Numbered from the stretch's first letter, positions 1-11,447 are shown. The stretch: DNA of 64,000 bases from Tetragonia tetragonoides (GCA_038025085.1 CM076152.1:29949501-30013500); one strand, 5' to 3'. Made by a program: numbers and translations. Notes: generated by a model from the letters alone, not told the origin.

Positions 1-92
1 AAAACATTCCACAGAAAGTTCACATAATAGACAAGTACATAATTTTAAGCAAAAAGAAAAAACAGAAAAGGGAGAGAAAGTAAGAAGGAAAC

Positions 93-144
93 CTGACAGT
101 CTTTCAAGTTGAATGGAGCGCCGTCCTGTGGCAATGGCTGAAGG

Positions 145-177
<33 letters not shown>

Positions 178-182
178 GGCAT
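93..182 (-). CDS. Possible first coding exon of a divergent gene
   Basis: On the minus strand an ATG at 182-180 opens a frame of 30 codons beginning MPPLSLSLS and ending PFNLKDCQ, directly followed by a consensus splice donor (CAG|GTTTCC at 95/92). The Leu-Ser run is encoded by the (GA)n tract at about 148-174. A pyrimidine-rich leader that reads into a splice donor is what a plant first exon looks like, and it would be divergent from the PCO-like gene starting near 290. The product is not recognised and the rest of the gene would lie left of the window. The exon may be 5' UTR rather than coding, because a microsatellite-encoded N terminus is poor evidence of translation. Confidence 0.3.
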
Positions 183-289
183 ATGTTTGGAAGTTCCGGA
201 GCTTGAAGAGTATAGAACGACGTCGTTATGAAAATATACAGCGCTATCGTTTAAGGTATTATTTTAGTCACGTTTCCCTTTTTCTTTTT

Positions 290-369
290 TTCTCAGGAAG
301 AGGGAGGAGAGAGAGTCCAAACGACGTTGTAAAGAGAGGTACTCTGACTCTATCCACAACCCAGTACAG
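290..369 (+). other. Probable non-coding first exon of the PCO-like gene
   Basis: A purine-rich stretch ends in the splice donor CAGTACAG|GTAAATG at 369/370, well upstream of the PCO start codon at 704. A matching acceptor could be the TTTAG near 617. This would give a 5'-UTR intron of about 250 bp, common in plant genes. It is inferred from splice-site consensus only. The transcription start is not visible. Confidence 0.35.
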
Positions 370-703
370 GTAAATGTTTGCAAAATCTTCTCAAGTTGTT
401 TAATTTCTCAATACCAAGTACCCAGTTCAACTTTTGAATTTGTCATCTCATATATCAACTGGGTATAGCTGAATTTACGTCAATTCAGCTTGATGTTGTT
501 TCACTATCCACTTCAATTACGAACTTGCAAAAAAAAATTATATCAGAATTAATCTATCTTCTATTCAAAGTGCATACTTATCCATGCCAATTTCTTGAAT
601 TAGTTGTTTGAATTTAGTGAAAAAATTATCAAAGTTGAGATTTTTATTCATTTGATGTTTTTTGGGTGGGAACAATTGGGATTTGGCTTGGCAAAAAGGA
701 GAA

Positions 704-3700
704 ATGCCAACGATACAGAGGCTACACAATCTTTGCATCAGGGCGACGTTATCGCCCAATGGACCTGTCTCTGCGCAAACTCTTGCAAGAATTCGAGCTT
801 TCTTAGGTAAAACTTTAAAAATTGATCCCTTTTTTCTTAATTTTCCATTTATTGGGTTATGGAACTTTGTTGTTGTTGTAACTCTCTTTTTCCCTCTTGT
901 TTACCCAATTGCCAATTTTCTGATTGTGAAAGAGAGAGAGAGAGGGGTGATGAAAAATGTTCTACTATAAATGGAGTGTCTTTTTTTTTAGTCATACAAA
1001 ATTGACCTTTTTTTATGGGCTCTTTACAATTTCCCTTTTCTTTTTTCTTTTTTAATTTTGAGGTGATTGAGGTATATTATGTGTTCATGAGATGTGATTG
1101 CCAATTCCCTTTGTTTTTTTCCCTTCCTGAAATTTTGTCGAAAATATATGTATTCTTATTAGAATAATGTTTTGTTGACTGTTGAGGGCGTGATAGTGAA
1201 ATTTGAAAGTGGGTCAGTTCCATTCCATGTTGTGCTTCTTGATCCTTCCTTATTGGTAGATAAGACTTGCAGTTCATTATTGTGTTCTCTCTATATCTGA
1301 GAAATATTAGAACTAGGATGTCATCTTTTGTTTGTCTTGCATTAAAACTGTAATTATTTTATCCCTGTTTTATTCTTTTCGCGAAGGGGGTTTGGGGAGA
1401 AGGAAGGGGATGATAAGGCAATTGAGCTGTTTCATTAGTTGGCATTTGGCAGGAACTACTATTAGTGTTAGTTTGCCCGGAAACTAGGTCCAATGAAGCT
1501 ACTTATTATAACTGCAGGATGAAATTGTTCGGTTTGCTTTTAGTGGATGTATAGAGCTTCTTTAGCGTTTTTACTTCTTAAAATTTAACTGCCTGATTTA
1601 GCATGTTTATTTTCCTCATGACAAGATTACAAGAAGTCCTCTCCAGTCTCCATCCTCATTCCAGGAAGTAAAATTGTTGTTTCTTTGGTGAATCCTTGTG
1701 AGTGCAAACATCGTGAGAATAGATTTTGGGGTCCATAATCACTCCAAAGTACCAGCATGTTATCTTTATCCCTCAAGCCATAATCGCTTCCTATGTCGTT
1801 GGGATTGACGCCCATATTCTCAGTTCATTCCGGGGTTCTGGGCTGTTGACATAGGCACCAATATTATGTTCTGTAAGTGGGATTATAGGTATTCTTGAAT
1901 GATTATTTGGAGTTCCCTTCTTTCTTTTTTTACTTTTGTTTGTCGGTACATATACCTAGTTTGAATTGTGATTACCAATTTATGTATTAATTCGAGCTTG
2001 TTGTTCACTCATTTACGTTTTATCTTTGCTCCTCTCTTTGATGATGTAGCTATAGCTTCATTTCAGGAAATCTGCAGCCTTCTGATGTTGGTCTTGAGCA
2101 GGAAGCTGAAGAAGCTAGTAGGTGGACAACCCCTATGCATGAGGATAATAGAAGACATCAGCCGCTGCCACCAATCATGTATCTATGTATACACGAGTGT
2201 GAGAGCTTCACTGTGAGTTTCTTTAATAGCTCCATATGTCCTCTCATATTCACTTTTTGGCATGTAACTGTTGTATTCTCATAATACCTACACAAATTCT
2301 TGTATCCAACTGCCTCATGCTCAAATGGGTGTATGTGACCCATAAAATGTTTTTGCCACCCTTAAGTTTTTAAAATTCAGAGGTGATTTTATTCAAAGAC
2401 TCTCAATTTCACCCCTAAACTGTCTTTTGTCACCCCTAAGTTGGATCGTCTTACCATTAGACAGTTGCACGGGGGTGTTGCTCAAATACGTCGATTCCTT
2501 TATGTCCTTTATTGGTACTCCTATTTGTTTTCACGATGATGGTGATACCTGATCAAATCAAATGAAGCCTTCTCCCAAAAAGAACTCACATATTTTGTAC
2601 CTTCCCTTGACATTGTTTACTTCCACATATGCTAATGACATTTGGGATGAAGTTCCATCGTTATAATGTTGTATTCTGTCTTTTGCACTTCGACACATCC
2701 AAATGTGCTGAATTTGTCAGTTCTGAATATATTTGCAGATAGGTTTTTTTTTGTATGCCACTTTCCTCCATCATACCTCTTCATGATCACCCCGAGATGA
2801 CTGTATTGAGCAAACTTCTATATGGGTCGTTATATGTAAAATCTTATGATTGGGTCGAGTCACCTGATCCTGTTGATCTCTCTGAAGGTATCATATTTAA
2901 TGGTTTGTCTTTTAAACGCCTTCCATCACCATGTCGCATTGTCTTGTTTTCATGATTCTTATATTGCTCCGTCCTCATCATAAAGCTTTATGGGATGGAA
3001 TTAGGTTGAGACTTGGGAGCCATTTGGCGCTGCACCTAACATTGATAGTCAAAATTGCAGTGAAAAAACGTGTCAAATATGTTGATGGGCTTAGTTGAGG
3101 AGATATGTGGCATATTGATTTGGTCAGGACACAACTGGTCATAACTGGAAGTATTAGATTAACAAAAACTGCTTACTTAGAAGTTTCCACTCAAGAAAAA
3201 GTGTGGAAAGTAGAAACTCCAACATTTTGTGATGACGTCTCTTTCTCAAACGCCTGGTCGTTTGTGTGTTATGTTTGGTTTTGGTGTATCATTGCTTATC
3301 CTTTATAGTGCACTATAGATCTGTTTACTGAAACCTTGAGAACTTGCTTTCATCCTTAGCATCGTTTTTTAAATGGAATTTGTATGACGTCTAACAATGT
3401 ACGACTTCTATTGATGTTTGATTTTTTTATATTTTTATATATTGTAAGGAACACCCACAATTTGGGGGATAAAGAGGGGATCCCAAATTGCGGGTAATGA
3501 GAATCGAGTCCTCATCTCGTGGGTGGAAGATAGAAGTGCTACCACCACTCCACCTCCTTGATTCTTTCTCTTGATGTTTGTTTATTTCAGTTTCTTGACC
3601 TATTATTTGGCTGGGATCTCCGGTTTATCCAAATTTCTAGCCCCTATCTTTCTGATGTTTGAGTTATGAACATCGAAGCATTCTTATATATAGATGTCAT

Positions 3701-4133
3701 AGTGGAAGTGTATATCAACTTCAATTTTTGAAATTTAGATGACCATGTGTAGCTGTATCCACAGTTAGGTAATTCAGGTTAATTCTGTGTGACTTGTCCA
3801 ATTTTATACCTTTTACTTGCTCTCTAGTTAGTTTCTGATACGTTCTCTCTCATGTAGTCTTTACTTTAGATAGTTTGCATCCGCGTACAACTGTTTCTGA
3901 TGTTATAATGGGTGCTTCGTGCAGCTAGACCTGCAACGCTGGTTAGAGATACAGTAATGACCGCACCATGTGAGACTATGACACTTTACCTAGCAAATGG
4001 AGGCAACATCCACAGTTTCCACGCCATCACGTCACGCCTTGTGCCATTTTTGACATCCTATCACCACCTTACTCTTCACAACATGGCCGATACTGTACTT
4101 ACTACAATTATGGGTACTGTTATTTTCGTTTGA
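704..4133 (+). pseudogene. PCO: Plant cysteine oxidase-like gene, frameshifted and lacking its C-terminal end
   Basis: PCOs are Fe(II) thiol dioxygenases that oxidise the N-terminal Cys of substrates such as group VII ERF factors and so feed oxygen status into the Cys N-degron pathway. Exons read from splice consensus and homology: 704-806, 2067-2212, 2743-2887 and 3925-4133. Together they give MPTIQRLHNLC, then [39 protein letters not shown] and ARPATLVRDTVMTAP. The cupin iron ligands are present: His97 and His99 in HDH, and His161 in GGNIH. After Ile-Thr (codon 167) a direct duplication of TCACG (4027-4031 and 4032-4036) shifts the frame. Reading stops at 4133 after about 200 codons. The homologous continuation ([13 protein letters not shown]) is in another frame, so the Asp corresponding to the catalytically important Asp176 of Arabidopsis PCO4 is lost. 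No exon for the conserved C terminus was found before 4207. Identity of the family is firm; loss of function is inferred. Confidence 0.85.
3427..3563 (-). mobile_element. tRNA-derived SINE in the last PCO intron
   Basis: Read on the minus strand, the segment has an A-box-like TGGAGTGGTGGTAGC followed about 35 bases later by a B-box-like GGACTCGATTC. This is the spacing of an internal Pol III promoter. It then runs through a short unique body to GTGTTCC and an A/T-rich tail near 3430. It sits inside the intron between PCO exons 3 and 4. Boundaries are approximate and no target-site duplication was identified. Confidence 0.55.
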
Positions 4134-4206
4134 AACATATGCATGATATTCTAATTTTTAATACATCAATACTTGGAACAACCAGGTAAACTGAGATCTC
4201 GGTTGA

Positions 4207-4494
4207 TTAACAGCTGCCGCAGCCACCTCCACCACCACAGCCACCCCCATCACCACCACCACACCCAGCAACAGTAGCAGTACCACCATAGCCGCCGCCA
4301 AACCCGTCATTTCGCCGCTTCCTCTTCTCACTATTGGTGCTCTGATCTCCACAGCCAAATACAACCATCATCCTGAGCAAGAGGGAGAAAAGAATGACAA
4401 GGAAGCAGAACAATCCCTTAGACTTGAAGCCTTCAAAATTATTGACAACTTCATGTGTGTTCCTAAGCCTAGAAACCAGAGACTCCCTGACCAT
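4207..4494 (-). CDS. Gly/Cys-rich membrane-anchored small protein, copy 1
   Basis: An intact 95-residue frame. Residues 1-29 are a basic N-terminal segment (SRLRNTHEVV). Residues about 30-48 form one hydrophobic helix (LFCFLVILFSLLLRMMVVF), followed directly by GCGD. A short basic stretch (KRKRR) comes next, and the last 30 residues are almost only Gly and Cys, ending ...CGGGGGCGSC. Related frames lie at 12213-12598 and 52883-53137, with the same order: N-terminal segment, hydrophobic helix, V/F-x-CGD, Gly/Cys tail ending in Cys. The 3' flanks of copies 1 and 2 are also alignable (ACTTGGAAC to AACAGCTGCCGC). The layout suggests a single-pass protein with an exposed Cys-rich tail. The family is not one I can name. 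A foldback MITE begins within about 10 bp of the ATG, so the original promoter may be displaced. Confidence 0.65.
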   Translation of the reverse strand: MVRESLVSRLRNTHEVVNNFEGFKSKGLFCFLVILFSLLLRMMVVFGCGDQSTNSEKRKRRNDGFGGGYGGTATVAGCGGGDGGGCGGGGGCGSC

Positions 4495-4497
4495 TAA

Positions 4498-4826
4498 TAC
4501 TTAGGTGGTGTTTGGCCTAGCTTGTGAGGAGCTTTTAGTTTTTCCCCTTTCCCCCCCCCCCCCCCCCACAAACCTTCCCCTCCACCTCCTCCTCACACTC
4601 ATTTTCAGCTTCTAAGAAGCTCAAAACACCCATTGGGAGGCCCAAAAGCAGAAGCTCCAATTTGATGCTTCTACTTTTGGGGCTTTTAGGGGTCCTAGAG
4701 GGTAGTTTAAGCTTTTTGGAAGTTGAAAATGGGTGTGAGGAGAAGGTGGAGGGAATGGTTTGTTAGGAAAAATAGGGGGAAAAGTAGAAGCTACTCACAA
4801 GTTAGATCAAATATGCTCTTAGTAGT
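4498..4826. mobile_element. Foldback MITE of about 330 bp
   Basis: The two halves are imperfect inverted repeats over most of their length. The left end has TAGCTTGTGAGGAGCTT and the right end, reversed, TAACTTGTGAGTAGCTT. The arms around CTCCTCACACTCATTTTC (left) and GAAAATGGGTGTGAGGAG (right) are also reverse complements, and the centre folds too. A C-run of about 15 bases interrupts the left arm near 4551-4567. There is no coding capacity. The TIR and palindromic build fit a hAT- or foldback-type MITE, but the family is not assigned. Confidence 0.75.
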
Positions 4827-6068
4827 CAACTTATTAGAGGAGCCTAAACCTTGGATATCATAAGAATATAAGGCGACAGTTCTTCAACAAAAAGCTCGGC
4901 ATTTACTACAATTTAATGTGTAGTAAGTTACTTTATTTATTTTGGTAAAAATTTAGCTACCAAACTACGAGTAATTAGATTGCACAATTGGTCTAACATA
5001 AATGTTACTATGTAATAATTTAACTTTGAGGTTATTAGAGGTTCAACTTTATGGTTGTCAATATTTTTTAATTAATAACACAATGGAACTGACGCATTGA
5101 ACGACAACACTTGGTAAGGGTGACTACGTCTATCAGATAGCAATGATGAATTACGTGGCGATGAAAAAGATAGCAAAAACCTCATAAAAATGTCACATGC
5201 AAATCAAGTTTTAAGGTCAGGACCGCATAGATGTGTAGAAGTTAGTCAGATGTAGACATATAGTCAATAAACTGTACCCAAGTCAAGCTGAAGCTAATGC
5301 TTGGCTGGCATAGTTCCCAATTTGGTATTAGATAAGGTAATTAGAGTATATCATACCATCGGATCATTTTCTCCACAGTGTGCTATTTAGGTCCACTGTG
5401 TTAACTTCAACTAAAGAAATTTTAGTCTCAGCTGTAGTTTTTTTTTTTAGGAATACTCCTTACCTAATATCTCATCATTCGAACTCTTTCCTTTTTATAG
5501 AAGTACCCAAGTATCGGTCCCTTATTTCTGCTTCAAAGCATTTTTGTGGTTCATGAACAAAGGTGAACACGTGGATCAATAATGAGGGTTTAAAGGACTT
5601 GGTAGAGTTACTGCTGCACAATATTTCTGGTAATATATAGAGGACATCCCTTGGATTTACTATTTGATACAGTAAAAATAAATAATAAATAAAATTGTTT
5701 TTATTATATTCTAACATATACGAGTTTTTATCCATGTGCAATGTACTAAAGATCATCTCTATATTATAATACTTCTATTTTACTTTTCTAGTATGTAACT
5801 TATTTAGAAAGAGTTACATGAAATAAATAAGAGCATTACTTTGGTATATTCATTGTATCATGCGACAATTTGAGATTAGTGATCTAAAAGTTTAAGGGTG
5901 ACTTCTAATTTTAGTGTAATTTTTAAAAATTTAGAAGTCAATTTAATTAGATAGGTTTTTAGAGCTTATTACTGGTCACTTCACCTCTCACATATGATAT
6001 AATAATTATACCACATGATTTTCTTATAAAATAGTTCTTATTAGATAGTTAAAACTAGTATATTTAAT
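4827..6068. other. AT-rich spacer with no supported gene
   Basis: No coding frame with recognisable similarity, RNA gene or clear element ends were seen. A 93-codon frame at 5475-5756 (-) has no recognised motif and no supporting splice or start context. Confidence 0.5.
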
Positions 6069-6093
6069 AACAATAATAATAATAATAATAATA

Positions 6094-6161
<68 letters not shown>
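6069..6161. repeat. (AAT/ATT)n microsatellite
   Basis: An uninterrupted trinucleotide run starting as AAT repeats that switch to ATT repeats at about 6093, so the tract is self-complementary around the switch. Confidence 0.95.
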
Positions 6162-6162
<1 letters not shown>

Positions 6163-6449
6163 TGAGATGATTATGCGTCATTTCTCTATTTTGGATATAT
6201 ACTTGACAAGGAAGAAAGAAATCTAATGTCTCTTTATGTAGATTTTTATAGATTTAATTTCTGAGCTAACTTCGAGTTAGATAAAGGCATAAATCATATT
6301 TATTATGCTGAGAAGATCTTGACTTTTTCGATAATTAGAGAAAACTGTATATAGTTATAAATCAAATCATGTTCTTAAGCATGTTAGTCGAGACACGACC
6401 CCATAAAATGACACACATGAGAAAATAACTGATATACCTATCTCCTATG

Positions 6450-6475
6450 ATGTGAACACAATCACAGCATCACAC
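6450..6475. repeat. Left target-site duplication of the LINE at 6476-10715
   Basis: A 26-base direct repeat beginning ATGTGAACACAATCAC and ending ATCACAC recurs at 10746-10771 with a single C/T difference. Its position at the 5' end of the truncated LINE and just past its A-run fits a target-site duplication. Confidence 0.75.
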
Positions 6476-6509
6476 CAATGAATAATCCCGAGTGAATAAC
6501 AAGTTCGGT

Positions 6510-7190
6510 GTCTCCAGGAGACTAAGTTGGAAAAGGTGGATAAGTTTTTTGTTAGGATTTAGGAAGGTGTGAGGCGATGCTAATTTTGACTGGATTTTTG
6601 TCCCTTCAGTGGGCTTGTCGGGAGGTCTTTTGATGGTTTGGGATCCGCAGGTTTTTGTCAAGATTAGCTTTGTGGTACATCGGCACTTTCTTTATGTGAC
6701 AGGAACTTGGATTGCTCAGAATTTACAACTGAACATTGTGAATGTTTAAGCACCTTGCTCTTTGGCTGGGAAGAGGGACCTTTGGGCAGATATGTCTGCT
6801 TTAATACAGCTACACAATAATGATAGATGAGTTCTTCTGGGTGATTTCAACAGTGTGCTTAATGAAGATGACAAGAAGGGGTGTGTTTCTCAGGACGGCT
6901 CAATGTTAAATTTTGCAAATTTTGTAGCCGAGTCAGGTTTGGTGGATTTGCCGCTTGTGGGATCCAGGTTTACTTGGTTATCGAATAATGGGGAAAAAAT
7001 GAATAGAATTGATAGGGCTTTGGTGTCTCATGATACTTTGATAGGATGGGAGCATTCAGTTTGGAAGAGCATGAATGTGTTTTTATCTGATCATTTGCCT
7101 CTTTGTTTGGGTAGTCTGGTGCAAAATTGGGGACCAATTCCTTTCAAGTTGTTTAACACTTGGCTCGATGATTACCATACTATGAAGTAG
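6510..7190 (+). pseudogene. LINE endonuclease domain (broken)
   Basis: The endonuclease/exonuclease/phosphatase fold is recognisable from QETK (catalytic Glu region), PSVGLSGGLLMVWD, LLGDFNSVLNEDD (the GDFN motif), SRFTWLSNNGEKMNRIDRAL and SDHLPL (the SDH motif of the active site). Stops interrupt it near 6580, 6748 and 6827. The longest open part is 6855-7190, ending in a TAG. It would nick target DNA for target-primed reverse transcription if intact. Confidence 0.85.
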
Positions 7191-8690
7191 GTGAAGCTTA
7201 AATGGGAGTCTAGCACAGTCCAAGGGTGGGCTGGTTTCAAGGTTCAACAAAAATTGAAAGATACTAAGTTACTTCTCAAATCTGTTCATAAAGGGGAGGG
7301 TGTTACGTTGGCTGTCCAGGTGAATGATCTTCAATCTAGAATTACTCAGTTGAGTACTCTAGCAGCTGATGGGGGTCTAACTAGTACAGATAGAAGAACA
7401 AGAAAATACCTTCTACATCAACTAAAACATGTGGAAAAATGTCAACTTCAACAACTGAGACAGAAGGCTAAAATCCAGTGGTTCAAAGAAGGCGATGTTA
7501 GCACTGGTAATTTTCATAGAATTATTAAAGGAAGGCTCAGGAGGAATAACATGACTGGCATTCAGGTGGATGGCGTTTGGATTGATGACCCTGTCAAGGT
7601 TAAAGAGGAGGCAGTCAGGTATTTCAGTAGGATTTTTCAGATAGCAACTCTCATTCCTTCTTGCTTGATAATCGGGCTTGTCACTCTGTTTCTGTTGCTG
7701 ATTGTGAAATTCTGGAGAAACCTTTTACTCTGGATGAAATTAAAGTTGCCATTTGGGACTGCGAGGGAAGTAAGAGTCCGGGGCTTGATGGTTTCAACCT
7801 TTTATTTTTTCAGAAAGCTTGGGATTTCTTAGCTCCTGATCTGTTATCTATGTGTGACGAATTTCACAAAAATGCAACACTTCCTCGTGGAGTTAATTCT
7901 TCTTTTATAACTCTCATCCCCAAAGTAACTTGCCCTCTTGAGTTCAAGGATTATAGACCTATTAGCTTAGTAGGTAGTCTGTATAAAATTATTGCTAAAC
8001 TGCTGACTGGGAGACTTAATCTTGTCATTGATGGACTGATTAGTGAGACTCAGACAACCTTTATTGGAGGAAGACATATTGTTGATGGAGTTCTTATTGC
8101 AAAAGAATTGTTCACATGTTGAAAAGATCTAAAAAGGCCGCTTTTATCCTTAAAGTGGACTTTGCTAAGGCTTACGACTGTGTAAACTGGGATTTTCTTG
8201 ACTATATGCTTTGGCGAATGCAGTTTGGTTCCAAGTGGAGGCAATGGGTGGGATGGTGTGTTAGGCAAGCTAGGGCCTCACTTTTGCTCAATGGAAGTCC
8301 TACTGGTGAATTTTGCATGAATAGAGGCTTGCGGCAAGGTTGTCCTATGTCACCTTTTCTATATCTGATTGTTGCTGAGGGTTTTCATATGTTAATACAA
8401 CAAGCTATATATTGACTCTGGGTATGTAAAGGGCATTAAGGTGGGTTCTATATATTAGTCATTTGCAGTTTGCAGATGATACTCTATTGTTTGTAGATCA
8501 TGAGTTGGATAGCATCAAGAACGTGAAGGCTGTTATAAGATTGTTTGAGCTTGCTTCTGGTTTAAAGGTGAACTTTACTAAGAGCTGCATCATTGGCATT
8601 AATTCTGATCCTCATGTTACAGAAGCTGCTGCTGGGGTGTTACAGTGCAAGGTAGGGACCATGCCTTTTGGATATCTGGGTTTGTAGATA
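7191..8690 (+). pseudogene. LINE reverse transcriptase domain (broken)
   Basis: Three reading frames contribute. 7191-7660 is the linker (IQWFKEGDVSTGNFHRIIKG). 7661-8122 carries CEGSKSPGLDGFN, FITLIPK and FKDYRPISLVGSLYKIIAK. 8116-8415 carries AAFILKVDFAKAYDCVNW and GLRQGCPMSPFLY. After a stop and gap, 8463-8687 carries the catalytic LQFADDTLLF. The FADD Asp pair and the upstream KVDFAKAYD Asp are intact, but frames change near 7660, 8120 and 8415-8460. Confidence 0.9.
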
Positions 8691-8729
8691 GGAGGGAATC
8701 CGAGACTTCATTCTTTCTGGCAACCTATT

Positions 8730-10564
8730 GTGAACAAGTTCAAACAAAAGCTTAGTAAATGGCAACAACAATATATCTCTTTTGGGGGAAGGATAACTCT
8801 AGTGAAAATTGTTTTGTCCAGCTTGCATGTATACTACTTTACAGTTTATCAGGTCCCTAAAGGGATCCTAGATCAACTTGAGCAAATAGAGAGGGCATTC
8901 TTATGGGGTCTGATGTTGATAAAAGAAAGATTAGCTAGGTCACTTGGGCCACAGTAGTGAAAGACAGAAATTCAGGGGGTTTGAATATTGCGGACCTTAA
9001 GAATAAAAATTTGGCACTCCTAGTTAAGTGGTGGTGGAGATTTGGGAATGATTCTACAGCTTTGTGGAGAAGGGTTGTGATTGAGAGTTATAATCTTAAT
9101 GATAGAGATTGGTTCCCTCCTGAAGTGGGTCATGGCTATTCGACCATCTGGAAGCAAATTGTTGCTGCAGGAGCTTCGAATGATATGGTGAAAAGGATTA
9201 TAGAACAAGGCTTTCGAGTACAGTTAGGGAATGGTACGAAAATTCATTTCTGGACTGACTTGTTGATAGGAGAAACTACATTGGCTTCTTCTTACCCTAG
9301 ATTATTTTTGTTAGCTATTGAAAAAGATGCTAGAGTTGTTGATTCGGGTTGTTGGAGTGAAGGTTGTTGGATTTGATTTTTGACATACAGGAGATCACTT
9401 AGGGGTTGGAAAGAAGATGAGCATACTAGACTACTGCAGGAACTTAATAAAATTCAACCATCTCTTCAACAACAGGATAAGCTTATATGGAAGCATGACA
9501 CCCATGGGATTTTTAGCACAAGAGCCTGTTGTGCGTTGCTCTGTGATGATGCTCAAGGGGTTGAGTGGGATATGGCGCACCTTATATGGGAAAATCAAGC
9601 TCCACATAAGGTCCAAGCTTTCTTATGGCTCATTCTACACCACCGAGCAGCTACAAAAGACAAACTGAAAAGTAGAGGGGTCTCCTTGACAGATGATGAT
9701 TCTATGTGTGTTTTCTGTAACTCACACGAGGAAACTGAGAAACATTTATTTCTTCTTTGTCCGGTAACATGTAAAATTTGGTATATGGTGCTGCATTGGT
9801 GGTCAATACACTCTTGTTTAGCTAGTTCCCTTGGGAATTTTCTCTTACAGTGGCAACTATTTCCGAAGAAGTCTATTAAAGGGCAGTGCTGGGCAATAAT
9901 TTACTTTGTTGTTGTGTGGTCCATTTGGTTAGCCAGAAAGACAGGTAAAAACATGAACTTAGAAGAAATTTTTGAGCTTGTTCAGTGCTTTTTTTGGTGG
10001 TTTAAAAGCAAACTTTATCCTGGTTTACAGAATATATCTCAATGGTGTCTTGATCCTGGTGCTATGCTCAATATTACTTCAGTTTTCAGCGGCAACAAGT
10101 TGAGTAGAGATGATACCACTTGGAAACCCCCTCCCACGAGATGGTGGAAGATCAATACAGATGGTTCGGCACTAGGCAAGCCGGGCGAGGTAGGGTGCGG
10201 TGGTATTCTACGTGACAGTGAAGGTGAGATTATGGGCTTCTTTTTTGTTAAGTTGGGAATCATGGATTCTAAGTTTGCTGAATTTATGGGGGTGTACCAT
10301 GCTCTTATTATGGTGAGACAACTTTCTGATTGGGTTCAAAAACGTATAATCTTGGAGAGCGATTCCAAAAATACTGTTGCCTGGATTTTACATAAAGACA
10401 AGAGACCTTGGAGCTGGTGGAAATTATTCAATGAAGTTGACAATGTTATTTCTACAATAGCGGGCTTTAAAATACAGCATACTATCCGAGAGCAAAACCA
10501 AGAAGCTGATCAATTGGCTCGTCAAGGAATTGGAAGAGAAGATCCTATGTATGCCTGGTGTTAG
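8730..10564 (+). pseudogene. LINE zinc-binding region and RNase H (3' part of ORF2)
   Basis: 8730-9376 is the region downstream of RT in two frames (WRRVVIESYN, VQLGNGTKIHFWTDLLIG). 9380-10564 is one long open frame of 394 codons with the zf-RVT motif (APHKVQAFLWLILHHRA, then CVFCNSHEETEKHLFLLCP) and a type I RNase H domain (WKINTDGSALGKPGEVGCGG, then LESDSKNTVAWI and REQNQEADQLARQG). The RNase H acidic residues are present. This is the best-preserved part of the element. Confidence 0.9.
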
Positions 10565-10745
10565 CTTTACTCTGTTTTTGTTTTCACTCAAATTGTATGT
10601 TGATATTTCTAGTTGGCTGGTATATGGGCTTCTTAGGGACTCTGAAGTATTGTAAGATTTGTTGTGGCAATTAATTGCCTATTAAATAGAATTTGTTTTG
10701 CTGTTCAAAAAAAAGAAATCTGCCAAAGTACCAGTTATGTGATTT

Positions 10746-10771
10746 ATGTGAACACAATCACAGTATCACAC
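10746..10771. repeat. Right target-site duplication of the LINE
   Basis: Direct repeat of 6450-6475 with one mismatch. It starts about 30 bases beyond the A-run at 10707-10715, leaving an unexplained stretch between the tail and the duplication. Confidence 0.7.
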
Positions 10772-11447
10772 ATTATCCTACTTATATTAGAAATGTATAG
10801 AGCTCTTTTGAGGTTTAATTTGTTTATACATCATTGCGTGAATTAATGATATATACGGGAAATGTATAGGATCCTACTAGTAGTCAGTAGATACTCATTT
10901 AAGCTTGTTGGAACAGCTCTTCAATTTTCTCATATACTACATCTGAGATATGAGTACACTGGGTGTTTATCGTTAGTAGCGGATCGGACGTAGAATTCTC
11001 ATATTGGAGAGACGAAGTTAAGACTAAAGAATCAGAAGGGGGTGAGAAACTATAAATTTTGAAAGACTATAACTAAATTAGAGCATCTCTATTGACCGGT
11101 CTCCCTCTGTGTCCGCCCTTATTTGTAGGTTATTTCAGAATCATGTCTTTGACAAATAATAACTTTCAAGGGGTTTGCACAAAAAAAAAAAACTTCAAGA
11201 GCTTGATTAGCTAAGCCAACACCTGTGACCAATTTTTTTTAAAAATAATAATAAAATAAATAAATAAACTAAGCTAGCAACTGCACCTGTGCTGTGATGA
11301 TAAAAACTTTGGAAAAAAAAAAGAAGCTAAGCAAGCACCTTCGTTTTGTTATGAAGGGAGCTAAGCTAGCACTTAAAACAAGGAGTACCACAAATAACGT
11401 TCTTTTTTCCTCCATATACATATAGCTAAATTCATAATTTCACTTGT
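10772..11447. other. Spacer with no supported gene
   Basis: AT-rich unique sequence. Between 11205 and 11370 a short motif close to AGCTAAGCTAGCAC recurs about four times in one orientation. Nothing else is supported. Confidence 0.45.

Larger units (their letters stand above)
6476..10715 (+). mobile_element. L1-type LINE, 5'-truncated and decayed
   Basis: ORF2 domains appear in order on the plus strand: APE-type endonuclease (CLQETKLEKVDKFF near 6510-6560, through 7190), reverse transcriptase (about 7650-8690), the zinc-binding zf-RVT region, and a C-terminal RNase H (to 10564), then a short 3' UTR and an A-run at about 10707. ORF1 and the first few endonuclease residues are missing, so the copy was truncated on insertion. 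Stop codons and frameshifts break the reading frame in at least five places, so it cannot be autonomous. Flanking 26-bp repeats mark the insertion. Confidence 0.9.

Noticed and set aside
5475..5756. 93-codon frame on the minus strand
   Set aside because: No recognisable motif, AT-rich codon use like the spacer, and no splice or start support.
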